Below are positions 17,914-29,000 of a DNA stretch of 64,000 bases, in pieces (positions within the stretch are counted from its first letter, which is position 1; every line of letters begins with the position of its first letter). The position numbers were made by a program, and so were the translations under genes. Where the stretch lies: positions 186,001 through 250,000 of the forward strand of contig CAVOOW010000008.1 of NCBI GenBank assembly GCA_963697675.1. Direction: 5' to 3'. Source of the stretch: CAVOOW01 sp963697675. GTDB lineage: Bacteria > Actinomycetota > Actinomycetes > JACCUZ01. The notes under the pieces were generated by a model. That model was given only the letters and a program-made list of their open reading frames with translations. It had not been told where the DNA came from and ran no database searches.

Positions 17914-18738
17914 ATGCCGTGGATGCCGGAGCTGTTCTCCGCCCCGGTGCTCGAGGAACTGCTTCGGAAGCGGCGACGAGACGAGCTGCTCTCGGTCCCG
18001 TTCTTCTACGGCTTGACCGCCGGAGAGCCCGACGCGCTCCTCGCATCGTTTGCCGGCGAGCCCGAGCTGTACGACCCAGTGCGCGGACGCATCAAGGGTG
18101 AGAACGCGTTCCGGGAGTTCACGGCTCGGATGAACGAATGGCTGGTGAGCCGCAACGTCTCGGTCGAGGACGTCCGTCGCGTCATCCTTGAGGAGCGCGG
18201 CTTCGAGGAAGTGGTCCTGCACGTCGACGGTGCGGACGGCCCGGTCGACCTCCCGTTCGCATCCGTCACCGACCACCCGTCCGGGGCCCGGATCGGCGAG
18301 ATCCGCCTCTACTACAGCAACTGGCCGCTGACCGGACGACATGCGATCCGCCCACCGTTGCTGCAGCCCGACCCGGGGCTGCCCGTGCCTGACGTCGTGG
18401 CCGAGCACCGGCAAGCGCTCGCGGCCGGCGACCTCGACGCCGTCCTCGCGACGTTCGAGCCCGACGGCTACCTACGTGAGCCTTCCGGGGAGTCGTACCC
18501 ACACCGAGGCCCGGACGGGTTGCGCGCCTTCTACGAGCCGCTGTTCTCCAGCGGTGGCGGCGTCCAGCTGGAGGTCTGCACCGTCGTCGACGACGGTCAG
18601 GCGTGTGCCATGGAGCTCAACGTCACGGGGTGGGGCCCGACCGAGCAGCCGCCGCAGGCGGGCGTCGCCGTCTTCGTCCGGGGTGACAGCGGCCGGCTCG
18701 CCGCGGTCCATCTGTACGACGACGTCGACCGGGTCTGA
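17914..18738 (+). CDS. Two-domain SnoaL/NTF2-like protein
   Basis: 274 aa from ATG 17914. It looks like a tandem repeat of the NTF2/SnoaL cone fold. Repeat 1 (about 25-145) contains FYGLTAGEPDALLASFAGEP and ends GARIGEIRLYYSNWPLTGRH. Repeat 2 (about 160-274) contains EHRQALAAGDLDAVLATFEP, YLREPSGESYPHRGPDGLRA and VFVRGDSGRLAAVHLYDDV. The aligned phrases (L-x-AGD/E-PDA-LLAxF-EP) show internal duplication. SnoaL-like proteins include polyketide cyclases and ketosteroid isomerase relatives, but no catalytic residue can be assigned. The gene stands alone, tail-to-tail with the large cyclase gene. Confidence 0.75.
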   Translation: MPWMPELFSAPVLEELLRKRRRDELLSVPFFYGLTAGEPDALLASFAGEPELYDPVRGRIKGENAFREFTARMNEWLVSRNVSVEDVRRVILEERGFEEVVLHVDGADGPVDLPFASVTDHPSGARIGEIRLYYSNWPLTGRHAIRPPLLQPDPGLPVPDVVAEHRQALAAGDLDAVLATFEPDGYLREPSGESYPHRGPDGLRAFYEPLFSSGGGVQLEVCTVVDDGQACAMELNVTGWGPTEQPPQAGVAVFVRGDSGRLAAVHLYDDVDRV

Positions 18739-18757
18739 ACGTCCTCGTCGCGGCGTT

Positions 18758-21700
18758 TCAGCGCGTCAACGACGGCCCAACATTGACCCCCGGCGACGCT
18801 TGGGTCCGATCCGGTGCGCCGCTCACCAGGTTTCGAGCTCGGTCGGCGAGCGGTCGGGCGCCCAGCCGCTCCGCGATCACTCGCGCCTCGTCAGCCAGCT
18901 CCTCAGCGCCCGCCGCCTCCCCCGTGCTCGCGAGGAACTCGGCCTGATCGAGCAGACCGAGTGCCAGGTGGTAGGGAGATCCGATCTCGCGCAAAGCATC
19001 GACAGCCGTCATGAACGCCTGCGCTGCCTCGGAGTCTCCCGCGCGGTGAAGCAGCCGGGCCCAGATGCGCGCTCGGTGTGCGTGGAGGATCGGGGGCAGC
19101 ATTCCCCACGGTTGCGAGTCGAGCCAGTCGACCAGCTCCTGTGCGGCCACGATGTCGTTCATGGCCAGGGCAGCGTCAGCGGCGAGCGGCCACGACCACC
19201 GGATCGGGTCGCTTCTGATGCCCATCGCGTCGCCGAGCGCGAGGGTCTTGCGGGACTCGGTCACTGCTGTTTCATAGTCCCCGGCGGACATGGCTGTCGT
19301 AGCCATTGATGTCTGCCGTTGGGCCTGGTCCTGTGGGTCCTCGCTGCCCACCAGCTGGTCGAGGATCGGCAGCAGCTCCCTGGCGCCTGCGGTGTCGCCG
19401 CGCATGGCACGGAGCAGAGTCCCGCTGTAGGCGACGGACGGATTGTCGGCGAGTCCCTCTTCGGACGTCGCAGTCTCGAACACCTCGGCGGCCTCGTCCC
19501 AGTCGCCCGTGAGCAGCAGCGCCTGGATGAGGTTGCAGAGGTTGCCCGAAAGCATGAACAAGTCACCGATGCGCCGGCTATGAGCACGACCTGCCCGCGC
19601 CGCGACGCTGGACGCGAGCGCGTCTGACGCCATGAGGGTGTCAGAGAGGTTCAGCAACGCACGTCCGGCGATCGCACTGTCCTGTGCCAGCTCCGCTCGC
19701 AGCACCGCCTCCCGTAAGTAGGCAGCGGCCTGAACGGGCCGGCCGATCCGCGTGTGCCAGAGACTGCGGGTGGTGAGGAGCTTGGCGAACGTCGCGTCGG
19801 GGAGATCGAGGACCTGCGCCAGCTCGAGCGCATTCGCCGACAATGTGTCGCCCTCCGAGCTGCGGGAGAAGATCTCCACGTGCGCGAGATCGTCGAGGGC
19901 GTTGACGGTGTCGCCGTCGGGGTCGGACTCCAGATGGTCCAATGCGCCGCGCAGCAACGTCCGGGCATCCTCGAACCGCCCCAGCACATACTGGACTCGA
20001 CCGGCCTCGGCGTCCGCGCGGGCGGCGTCCCGGACCCTGCCGTGCTGGCGGAAGATGTCCGCGGCCTGCTCGAAATGCTTGAGCGCACCGGGGAAATCGG
20101 CCCGGGTAGCCGCTCGCCCGGCTCGTTCTCGAAGCCCGGCCGCGGCGAGCTGTTGTTCCTCGGAAGCAGCCTGCTCGAGAAGTTCCACCGCCTTGAGGAA
20201 GGAACTGACAGCGGTGGATGGCGCCCCCGTGCGCTCCGCACGTTCGCCGGCGATCGTGAGCATGTCGACGGCTCGTTGTCTCAGCTCCGTTGCGTCGGCG
20301 TCATCGGGGACGGCCGCGAGGGCATCGACGAGGTGCGCAGCAATGACTTCTGCGATCTCCTCACCGCCATCGGCGTACGCCTCTTGAAGGTGTTCGGCAA
20401 CGGTGAGGTGTCGGGCCTTGCGATCGCGCCGTGATTGGGTCTCATAGGCGACCTCGCGGAACATCGCCTGAACGAACACGTACTGCCCGCGCTCGGGGGA
20501 GAGCCGGTCCGCGCGCACCGTCAGCACCTCACGGTGGACCAGCCTTCTCAACATGTCATCGATCTTCGGGTCCGTCAGCGCGCTGACCGCGACGAGCGCC
20601 TCACGCGAGAAGCTGCAGCCAAGGACGGACGCATCGGCAATGAAGCGGCGGGCGTCGGAATCGAAGGTGTCTAGTCGCGCGGCGAGCAGCGAGTGCAGCG
20701 ACGCCGGCACTGCGAGGTCTCCCAGGTCACCGACCAGCCGATAGACACCCTCGATTGGTTGCACCGCATTGCGGTCGATGAGCATCCGCACTGTTTCGAC
20801 CGCATAGAGGGGAATGCCTTCAGCCCGGTCTGCCACTGCGGCTTTCGCAGCAGCGGGCATCCCTGGCACCAGCCCGTCGAGCAGTTGACCCATCGCGGAC
20901 TCGTCGAGCGGGTCGAGGTTGACGGTGACGTTGCCTCGGCCTGATCCCCAGCCGTCGCGTCTGCTCTGCAGCTCGGGACGTGAAAGCGTGACCACGAAGA
21001 TCGGCGCATCGCGTGCCCACTCAAGGAGGTGCTCGACGAAGTCGAAGAGTCCTTGGTCGGCGTAGTGCAGGTCCTCGATCAGCAGGATCACAGGGGCTTG
21101 CGCCGAGATGCGCTCAAAGAAGAGTCGCCAGCCGGCAAACAGCTCTTGGCGGCTGAGCACAGGACTGCCGGACGGTGTGTCGACACCGAGCAACTGCCCG
21201 AGCCTCGGCTCCACATAGCCGATCTCTGCCGGGTCGTCCAGCATGCGCGGCAGTCCCTCGCGAAGTTTCGTCCCCGCGACCGACGGCGTCGCGTCTTCTG
21301 CGATACCGAACCGTTGTCGGACCATCTCGGCGAGCGCCGAGAAAGCGACACGGTCGCCGTACGACAAACACCTTCCACGATGCCAGCGCACGGTGTCGGC
21401 CAGACCGTCGACGTACTTCTCGAACTCCCAACCCAACCGTGACTTGCCGACACCAGCAGAGCCGACCACCGATACAAGCCTTGGCGTACGGCGTTCCGCG
21501 CAGGCGTGGAAGAGTTCCTTGACCAGCCGCAGCTCGGCATTGCGACCAACCATGGGCGCCTCGAGCCCGTCCACGCGTTGCGAGCCACCCACACCGGCGA
21601 GCACCCGGTCCACGCGCCAGAGCTCGACCGGACGCTCCTTGCCCTTCAAGGGGCGGGTGCCTGCGGATATGAAAGCGATCGCCTCACCAACCGCTTTGCG

Positions 21701-22351
21701 TGTGCCGTCATCGACGAGAACGGTGCTCGGGTCGGCGATCGATTGGAGGCGCGCGGCCGTGTTCACGGCGTCGCCGGCGACCATCCCCTGCCCACTCGCG
21801 CCGAGGTTCACGGCCACCATGCCCGTCACCACTCCCGCGCGCGCGGCCAGCGTGGCGGCACCGAGCCCGGCGCCGAGTTCCGCCACGGCTTCGGTCAGCT
21901 CGAGCCCCGCTCGCACGGCATGCTCTGGGTCATTCTCGTCGGCGACCGGGGTGCCCCAAACCGCCATCACGGCATCACCGATGAACTTCTCGACCGTGCC
22001 GCCGTATCGCGCGACGATCGTGCGGGCTATGTCGAAATAGCGCTCGAGCAGTTCCCGCACCGCCTCCGGATCGCGGTTTTCGGAGAGCGTGGTGAAGCCG
22101 ACCAGGTCGCAGAACAGCACCGAGCACATCCGGCGCTCCGCGACGACGGGCGGGTCGGCGTCCGCGACCGGCGCCGTAAATGCGGCTTCGGCAGCGGCCC
22201 GATCCACAGCGGTGCCGCAGTCGCCGCAGAACCTCTTCCCGACACCGATCGCTGCACCGCATGACGCGCACGTCACACCCAGCGGCGCTCCGCAGTCCTC
22301 ACAGAACCGTCTGCCGGCAGTACCTTCCGCCCCGCACGCCGAGCAACGCAC
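18758..22351 (-). CDS. Class III adenylate/guanylate cyclase-AAA ATPase-TPR signalling protein
   Basis: 1197 aa from GTG 22351 (GGAGG 6 nt upstream). Two zinc ribbons (CSACGAEGTAGRRFCEDCG and CASCGAAIGVGKRFCGDCG) occupy residues 3-46. A class III cyclase domain follows at about 70-245 with metal-site Asp in VLFCDLVGFTTLSE and KFIGDAVMAVWG. Next is an AAA/STAND ATPase (Walker A VGSAGVGKSRLG near 290; LIEDLHYADQG near 425), then a long alpha-helical TPR-like region to the end. Such proteins combine cyclic-nucleotide synthesis with a STAND-type sensor switch. It is intact, unlike many neighbours. Its input and output are unknown and no regulator is adjacent. Confidence 0.9.
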   Translation of the reverse strand: MRCSACGAEGTAGRRFCEDCGAPLGVTCASCGAAIGVGKRFCGDCGTAVDRAAAEAAFTAPVADADPPVVAERRMCSVLFCDLVGFTTLSENRDPEAVRELLERYFDIARTIVARYGGTVEKFIGDAVMAVWGTPVADENDPEHAVRAGLELTEAVAELGAGLGAATLAARAGVVTGMVAVNLGASGQGMVAGDAVNTAARLQSIADPSTVLVDDGTRKAVGEAIAFISAGTRPLKGKERPVELWRVDRVLAGVGGSQRVDGLEAPMVGRNAELRLVKELFHACAERRTPRLVSVVGSAGVGKSRLGWEFEKYVDGLADTVRWHRGRCLSYGDRVAFSALAEMVRQRFGIAEDATPSVAGTKLREGLPRMLDDPAEIGYVEPRLGQLLGVDTPSGSPVLSRQELFAGWRLFFERISAQAPVILLIEDLHYADQGLFDFVEHLLEWARDAPIFVVTLSRPELQSRRDGWGSGRGNVTVNLDPLDESAMGQLLDGLVPGMPAAAKAAVADRAEGIPLYAVETVRMLIDRNAVQPIEGVYRLVGDLGDLAVPASLHSLLAARLDTFDSDARRFIADASVLGCSFSREALVAVSALTDPKIDDMLRRLVHREVLTVRADRLSPERGQYVFVQAMFREVAYETQSRRDRKARHLTVAEHLQEAYADGGEEIAEVIAAHLVDALAAVPDDADATELRQRAVDMLTIAGERAERTGAPSTAVSSFLKAVELLEQAASEEQQLAAAGLRERAGRAATRADFPGALKHFEQAADIFRQHGRVRDAARADAEAGRVQYVLGRFEDARTLLRGALDHLESDPDGDTVNALDDLAHVEIFSRSSEGDTLSANALELAQVLDLPDATFAKLLTTRSLWHTRIGRPVQAAAYLREAVLRAELAQDSAIAGRALLNLSDTLMASDALASSVAARAGRAHSRRIGDLFMLSGNLCNLIQALLLTGDWDEAAEVFETATSEEGLADNPSVAYSGTLLRAMRGDTAGARELLPILDQLVGSEDPQDQAQRQTSMATTAMSAGDYETAVTESRKTLALGDAMGIRSDPIRWSWPLAADAALAMNDIVAAQELVDWLDSQPWGMLPPILHAHRARIWARLLHRAGDSEAAQAFMTAVDALREIGSPYHLALGLLDQAEFLASTGEAAGAEELADEARVIAERLGARPLADRARNLVSGAPDRTQASPGVNVGPSLTR

Positions 22352-22383
22352 CCAGACCTCCGATCTCCTACGCGGAGCGTAAT

Positions 22384-22407
22384 CCGGCCTGCCCGACTGA
22401 AGGCCGG
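22384..22407 (-). terminator. Possible hairpin downstream of the coiled-coil gene
   Basis: CCGGCCT (22384-22390) and AGGCCGG (22401-22407) form a 7-bp GC stem with a 10-nt loop. It lies 160 bp after the minus-strand coiled-coil gene and just upstream of the cyclase gene. No T tract is present. Confidence 0.3.
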
Positions 22408-22567
22408 ACTGCGGGATTCGTCGCGCGATATGGCGCGCAATCGGTCGATTCCGCGGCGAATCACCGTCTGTCCCGGAACCCAGCGGCGCCGACCAGACGC
22501 GCGTCGCGGAGACGGTCGCTGCGCTCTGTGCCGTCAGTGGCCGTGATGTCTGAATGTGCGAGCCGGG

Positions 22568-23459
22568 TTACAGATCGTCGAGTCGAGACTGAAGGTCGGT
22601 CACCCGCTGCCCAGCCTCGTCCGCCTCGCGCTGGGCGCGCTCGTTGGCAGCCTGGGAGCGGTGGCTGTCCCGTTGTGCCTTGTCGCGAGCTTTCTCCGCC
22701 TGCTCGAGCTCGGCGCGCAGCTCGGCCACGCCGAGCTCGGCTGCGGTCAGGGCGCGTTGCGACTCGTCGAACGCGGCCGCGGCTTCTTCCTGAGCCGCCG
22801 ACTTCTTCCTGGCGAGCGTTGTTGCAGCCACCAGGTCGCGTTGCAGCCGCTCCTTGCGTTGGGCCAGCCGACGCTCCTCGGCCGACGGTCCTTTCTCACG
22901 TGCCGGCGCGGTCGCCGGCGGAACGCTCACCTGCCGTACGCGGCGGCTTCGGCTTCGCGGTCGCTTCGGCCACCGGGAACCCCCCGGGAACCAAGCCCTC
23001 GGTCAACCTCGCCCGGCGCAGCAGCTCGCCGTCCTCGGCGCTGGTCAGCGCTGCGGTCAGGGTCTCCTCGAGCCCTCGCGCCACATCGTCGGTGACCCGA
23101 CGACCCGTCTCGGCGGCCAGTGCTCTCGCCTGCTGCACCATCGCGTACACGAGCTGGTGGCGCTGACGGGACAGCTCCCGCAGCTCAGGGCCGGACAGCG
23201 TCGCCGATGCCTCGCGCAGCGCATCACCAAGATCGAGCATGGCGCCGATCTCGTCCGGCCGCTGACGGGAAAGCGAGTTCGCCAACCACGCCACGACGTT
23301 CGGCTTGCGCAGCGCCCCGATCTGGGCAGCGAGGTCCTTGTCTCCACCGGACTTGGCTTCCTTGGCTCGCGCGTTGCGTGCAGGCGTGAACTGTTCCGGG
23401 GTCAGCCCGTACAGCTCGTCCGCGACGTCATCGATGTCCACGACGCGAACGGTACGCAC
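22568..23459 (-). CDS. Conserved hypothetical coiled-coil protein (one frameshift)
   Basis: ATG 23459 opens MRTVRVVDIDDVADELYGLT, PEQFTPARNARAKEAKSGGD and a helical domain (about 180 aa) with KPNVVAWLANSLSRQRPDEI. The frame breaks near 22925 and continues in another frame as a highly charged coiled coil (RRLAQRKERLQRDLVAATTL, then ELRAELEQAEKARDKAQRDS) to TGA at 22568. The span is one base over a multiple of three, so one extra base explains it. The rejoined protein of about 296 aa matches a layout I know from other actinobacteria (helical N-domain plus C-terminal coiled coil, no known function). It could be cytoskeletal or nucleic-acid binding, but nothing proves this. Confidence 0.65.
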
Positions 23460-23568
23460 GCCGATCGATCGATACTGCGGTTTCGGCGGGCTCGGACGAG
23501 GGAATTGACCCGGCTTTTACCGGCTATCTACCCCTTCAGCCCGATAGGTCATCTGTCGACGCTATGAC

Positions 23569-25538
23569 ATGACTGGTGGCGTGAACCGGCTGCTCGGTCG
23601 GTCCAAGCTGTCCGGTGTGGGCTCGTGGTTACCCCGAGGACAGACCCTCCCTGAGGCAGCCTGGCGGCCCCGGCACCGCGCCGTGACGTGGCTGCTGGTG
23701 GCCCATGCCGTGGTCATCGGCACTTACACGACGCTGCGCGGATTTCCCGGCGACCGAGGTCCTCACCGACATCGCCGGTCCCCGCGCTCGGGGCCTTCGC
23801 CGCGTCACGAGAGTCCCTCTCGCGGGCCGCACGCAGCAGCGTCGCGGCCGTGAGCCTGATGTTGACGTCGGCCGTGGTCGTCGATGTGATGTCCGGCGCG
23901 ATCGAGGGTCACTTCCACTTCTTCGTGATGATCCCCATCGTCGCGTTGTATGAGGACTGGGTGCCGTTCGGACTGGCGGTGGCGGTCGTCCTGTTGCATC
24001 ACGGTGTCATGGGCACGCTTGCATCCGACGGCTGTCTACGACCATCAGGACGCCATCGACACATCCGTGGCGTTGGGCCGTCATCCACGCCGTGTTCTTC
24101 GCTGCGGCCGGCGTCGGCGCCTTGGTCAATTGGAGTCAGCACGAGAAGGCCCGGACCGCTGAGCAGCAACTCACCGCGCAGATGCGGCATCGAGCCCACC
24201 ACGACCAGCTCACCGGTCTGCCGAACCGCACTCGACTCCTCGAGCACGCCGGCGTTCTGCTCGACGAATGCGAGCATTGCGCAACGGGTCCGTCGGTGTG
24301 CTGCTTGTCGACCTCGACCGGTTCAAGGAGATCAACGACGTCCTGGGCCACGCGTCCGGCGACGTCCTGCTCACGCGCGTGGGTGCCCTGATGGCAGGCG
24401 CCGTTCGCGACGACGACATCCTGGCCCGTCTCGGCGGTGACGAGTTCGCGGTTGTCCTGGCGCGACGCCGACGAGGAGGCACGGCCGCGTGTCGCCGACC
24501 GGCTCAGGGAGCTGGCTTACGGAACGGTCGAGATCGACGGTGTGGCGCTCAACGTCGAAGCCAGCATCGGCATCGCGATCTCGCGAGCCCGGCTGCCGGA
24601 GCGACATCGACGCGCTGTTGCGCCACGCCGACATCGCGATGTACACGGCGAAGCGCGCACGTTGCGGCTATCACGGTTACCACGAGCGACCAGGACACGA
24701 CGACGCGCGAGCGGCTCAACCTGCTCGGCGAGCTGCGCCAGGCGATCGCAGTCCGACGAGATCGTGCTGCACTACCAACCCAAGCTCGCGCTTGCCGTCG
24801 GTGAGCTGATCGGCGTCGAGGCGCTCGCGCGGTGGCAGCATCCGACGCGCGGGCTTGCTCGAGCCCGGCCGAGTTCATCCCGGCGGCCGAGAACACCGGG
24901 CCTCATCGTGCCGCTCACGCTGCATGTGCTGCGAATCTCACTCGGCAGGATGCACCGCTGGCGAGCGGCCGGCCACGACTTCGGCTCGCGGTGAACCTCT
25001 CACCGCGCTGCCTCGCTCATGCCGACCTGACCGAGAACGTCATCGAGCTGCTGTCAGCGACGGCGTGCCCCCGAGCAGCTCAAGCTGGAGATCACCGAGA
25101 ACACGCTGGCGCACGACCCGCAGCGAGCGCTCGCGACGCTTACCTCGCTGCACGACGCCGGCATCCAGATCTCGATCGACGACTTCGGCACCGGCTACTC
25201 GTCGATGAGCTACCTCAAGCGACTGCCGGTCAGCGAGCTCAAGGTCGACCGCTCCTTCGTCTCCGGCATGGTCGCCGATGCCGACGACGCGGTCCTCGTG
25301 CGCAGCGTATCGAGCTCGGCCACAACCTCGGCCTGACTGTGTCGCGAAGGGTCGAGGACCAGCACACTCGACGCTGACCAGTCGGGTGCGACATCGCGCA
25401 GGTACCACCTCGGCCGCCCGATGGCGATTCGACATCTGGCACGGGCGACCCAGCGGCTGCGCGAACACAAGCGTGCAGCCCGTGGACTGTCGCACCCGAT
25501 GCCAACGGCGCGCCGGTCCGTGCTCGGCCCGCCGGTGA
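23569..25538 (+). CDS. Membrane GGDEF-EAL c-di-GMP signalling protein, many frameshifts
   Basis: Reading across at least ten frame changes gives one recognisable protein. The N-terminal membrane segments include VTWLLVAHAVVIGTYTTLRG, a VVDVMSGAIEGHFHFFVMIP block and VALYEDWVPFGLAVAVVLLH (MHYT/7TM-like sensor). A linker and a GGDEF domain follow (RAHHDQLTGLPNRTRLLEHA; active site RLGGDEF near 24430-24450; YGTVEIDGVALNVEASIGIA). The EAL domain shows IVLHYQPKLAL, GVEALARWQHPTRG, LKLEITENTLAHDP, ISIDDFGTGYSSMSYLKRLP and YHLGRPM. Catalytic residues of both domains remain, so it could make and degrade c-di-GMP if intact. Start ATG 23569; the end near 25538 is approximate. Confidence 0.7.
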
Positions 25539-25584
25539 TCGCGCTGCTCGCCTCGGGGCCGACGCGCGCGCCGGCTGCAGTAAG

Positions 25585-25993
25585 CAGGGCCGTCCGGCGC
25601 CGGCGCGCGTTCTGCTCGTCGCGGCAGCGTGCTCGGTCGGCGGCCGCCGCGATACACGCCGTGGTCTGTCCGGAGCACTTTCACGAGGGTCTGCTGTACG
25701 GCTGGTTCTTCGCGGTCGCAACAGGCGCGCAGCTGATCTGGGCAGGGCTCGCGGTCCTCCGCCCGCCGCTGGGTGCTCGCAGCGGGCTCGCAGGCAACGT
25801 CGCCATCGTCGGGCTGTGGGTGATCACCCGCACCGTAGGCATCCCACTCGGGCCAGAGGCCGGCGAGGTCGAAGCGGTCGGCGCACTCGACACCACTGAA
25901 AACAAAGATCGTCAGGCATTCAGTGCAGCCACTCGGCTCGCGAAGGCGACAAATTGCCGATCTCGCTGGGATCTTCTAACGTTTCGTCGCTGA
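25585..25993 (+). CDS. Small hydrophobic membrane protein, damaged
   Basis: The segment encodes membrane helices: ARVLLVAAACSVG, then after a frame change AAIHAVVCPEHFHEGLLYGW, FFAVATGAQLIWAGLAVLRP, GLAGNVAIVGLWVITRTVGI and the conserved tail PLGPEAGEVEAVGALDT. This pattern (His-rich CPEHFHE loop, RTVGIPLGPEAGE) matches a family of small uncharacterised actinobacterial and proteobacterial membrane proteins. The N-terminus is not resolved and the sequence after residue GALDT does not look conserved, so start and end are uncertain. It is read in the same direction as, and very close to, the GGDEF-EAL gene. Confidence 0.5.
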
Positions 25994-26095
25994 TCGCTGA
26001 CTGTGGGTAGCAGTTTTCGGCGATCCCCGAATAGGCCAGCGCGAGGTGGCGAACAGTCCTAATCTTTTTCGCCAACGGATTTCTTGGGGGGCGTC

Positions 26096-29000
26096 ATGAG
26101 CCGTGCGCGAATACTTGGCATCGTTGTGGTTCTGGGGGTCGTCGCCAGTCTCGGCCTGGTGCCGGTGGGCTCGGCGGCCGCGGCGGTGCCGGGCGATGTC
26201 GTCATCAACGAGTTGATGTACGGTCCCGCCTCGGAGAACGACGGCGACGAGTTCCTCGAGCTCTACAACAAGGGGTCGGCGCCGGTCGACCTCTCGGGCT
26301 GGAGCTTCAGCGGCATCACGCTGACCTTCGCGGCCGGTACGACGATCGCGGCCAACGGCTACCTCGTCGTGGGGAAGGACGCGGCGCGTTATCAGTCGAC
26401 GTACGGCGGGCGCGCCGACCGCGATCTACACGGGCTCGCTGTCCAACGGCGGCGAGGCAATCACGCTTCGCGACGCGAGCGCAGTCGTGATCGACACGGT
26501 CACGCTACGACGACGTCGCGCCCGTGGCCCGGCACGTCGGACGAGCAAGGCGCGTCGCTCGAGCTGATCGACGCGACGCTCGACAACAGCGACTACCTGA
26601 ACTGGGCGGGCTCGACTGCGCCGAGCGGCGCGACGCCGCGCGCGGCCAACTCGGTCGCCAGGACCGGACTCGGGCCGCGGATCACCGCCGTCTCGGCCTC
26701 GCCGACGTCGCCGGCGGTCAACCAGCCCGTGACCGTCACCGCAACCGTGACCGGCCAGACCAGCGCGTCGGTGCGGTACCGCATCGACTTCAACGGCCGA
26801 GCAGACGATCGCGATGACCAACGCCGGCGGCGACGTCTACACCGCGGACATTCCCGGGGCGGCCGCCGGCCACTTGATCCGGTACAGGGTGGCGGCGACC
26901 AATGCGTCACGGCACGAGCTTCGTCCCGCGTGTGGACGACACCACCGTCTATCAGGGCGTCGTCGTGCCGAGCGGCATCACCAGCCCGATCCGCGATGCT
27001 CGAGTGGTTCATCGCCGACGCCGACTACAACACGATCACCGCCAGCCCGACCGCCGACATCATCGCGGAAGGCAGTGATCGCGTACAACGGCACGGTCGT
27101 CGACAACGTGACCGTCAACATCCGCGGCGCGAACTCCGCAGACCGCGCCGAAGCCGAACTGGAAGTTCGAGCTGCCGCACAACTACACCATCGACTTCGG
27201 GCTGGTTGAGCCGGTCGACGAGTTCGGCATGCAGGGGGACTGGAGCGACAAGTCGCACGGTCGGCCGATGTTGTCGTGGGACGCGTACAAACGAGCCGGC
27301 GTGATGAGCGCGACGCCGAGCAGCTCTTCCCGATGCGGACACAGCGCAACGCGCAGTTCCAGGGCTTCTACACGTACCTGGACATCTTCGATGGCACGTG
27401 GCGCAGCCGCGAGGGCTACTCCGGCGACACGCAGTTCTTCAAGGCGGAGAACGGCGCCTTCGACCCCACCCGGCCGCTCGAGAACGTGCGATTCGAGAAG
27501 AAGAACCCCGGACGAGGACTTCGCGCCGCTCGCGCAGCTTCCTGTCCGGGATCGCGCTGACCGGGAACGCGCAGCGCGACTACCTGCTCGGCAACCTCGA
27601 CATCCCGCAGGTGATCAACATGCTGGCCGTGACGGCCATCATCGACCACGAGGACTTCTCGTCGAAGAACTTCTACTTCGCGCTGCGGCCGGCCACCGGC
27701 CGGTGGTCGATGATCCCGTGGGACCTCGACCACACCTGGGGTAACGGGTGCTGCGGGGTGAACAGCAACTTCGTGACGCCGGCCGAGACCGGGAGACAAG
27801 ACGAACGACGCTCGCCCGCGCCGTGCTCGCCGTGCCTCAGTGGCGCGAGATGTACTTCCGCCGGCTGCGGACGCTCGTCAACGACATCCTCGCTACAGGT
27901 CGCCCGGAGGCGCTCTACGACGCGTACATGGGTCCGGCCCAGCCGGTGACGGTGCAGGACTTCGCCGCGTGGCCGTACACCGGCACGCCGACGTACGCCC
28001 ACCAGCGGACGCCGCTGTTCAACGCCATCCAGGCGCGGCGCAACGCATTCGCGAACGACTGCGCGCGTGCCGGGCAACCAGCCGGCGTCGCCGAACATCG
28101 TCATCAACGAGATCCAGCACTCGCCGACCGGCGGCAACGGGGCCGAGTTCCTCGAGCTTTCCAACCCGACGACGACCGGCGATCGACATCTCCGGCTGGT
28201 CCATCGCCGACGGCATCACCTGACGGTTCAGCCCGGCACGGTGATCCGGCCGGCGGCACGATGACATTCGTCTCGAACGATGTCACCTTCAAGTCGACCT
28301 ACGGCAGCACTGTCTTCGTCGGCGGCCGCTTCACCGGCGACCTCGCGGCGAGCGAGACCCTGACGCTGCTGCGCGCCGACGGCTCGACCGCCGACGCTGT
28401 GAACTACGGCGGCGCCGGCTGGCCCGTTCCGACCTCAGGCCAGTCGCTCGAGCTGAGCAACCCGGCAGCGGACAACAACGACGGCGCGAACTGGGCGCTG
28501 TCGGCCAACCCGGGTGGGTCGCCTGGCGCGGCAAACGGTGGAGTGGTCGTCACGACTCCCGCAGCACCGACGATCGGCACCGCGACTGCCGGCGCCGCGT
28601 CCGCGACGGTGACGTGGACGCCGCCGTCTAACAACGGCGGCTCGTCGATCACTGGCTACAACGTGCGGGTCGTCAACAACTCGACCAACCAGCAGGTCGG
28701 AGCCTTGCGGCCGGCCGCCGATCTGCGACGAGCCTCGTGGTCACGGGACTGGCCAGACGGCGTAGCCGTGCACTTCGAGGTGACGGCGACGAACGGCGCC
28801 GGCGCCGGCCCGTCCTCGGCGGCGTCCAACGCCGTCACGCCGTCGAGCGGCGACCGTCCCCGGGTCCGCCGATCATCGGCGCCCCCAGCGCCGGAGCGGC
28901 CGGTGCGCCGGCGACCGTCGCCGCAAGCTGGACGGCTCCGACGTCGAACGGGCGGATCAGCCGATCACGTCATACCACGTGACCGCGCTGCGGATGAGCT

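Noticed and set aside
23461..23473. GATCGATCGAT tandem as a regulatory repeat
   Set aside because: Only about three 4-bp units, and GATC/CGAT strings are frequent in this sequence.
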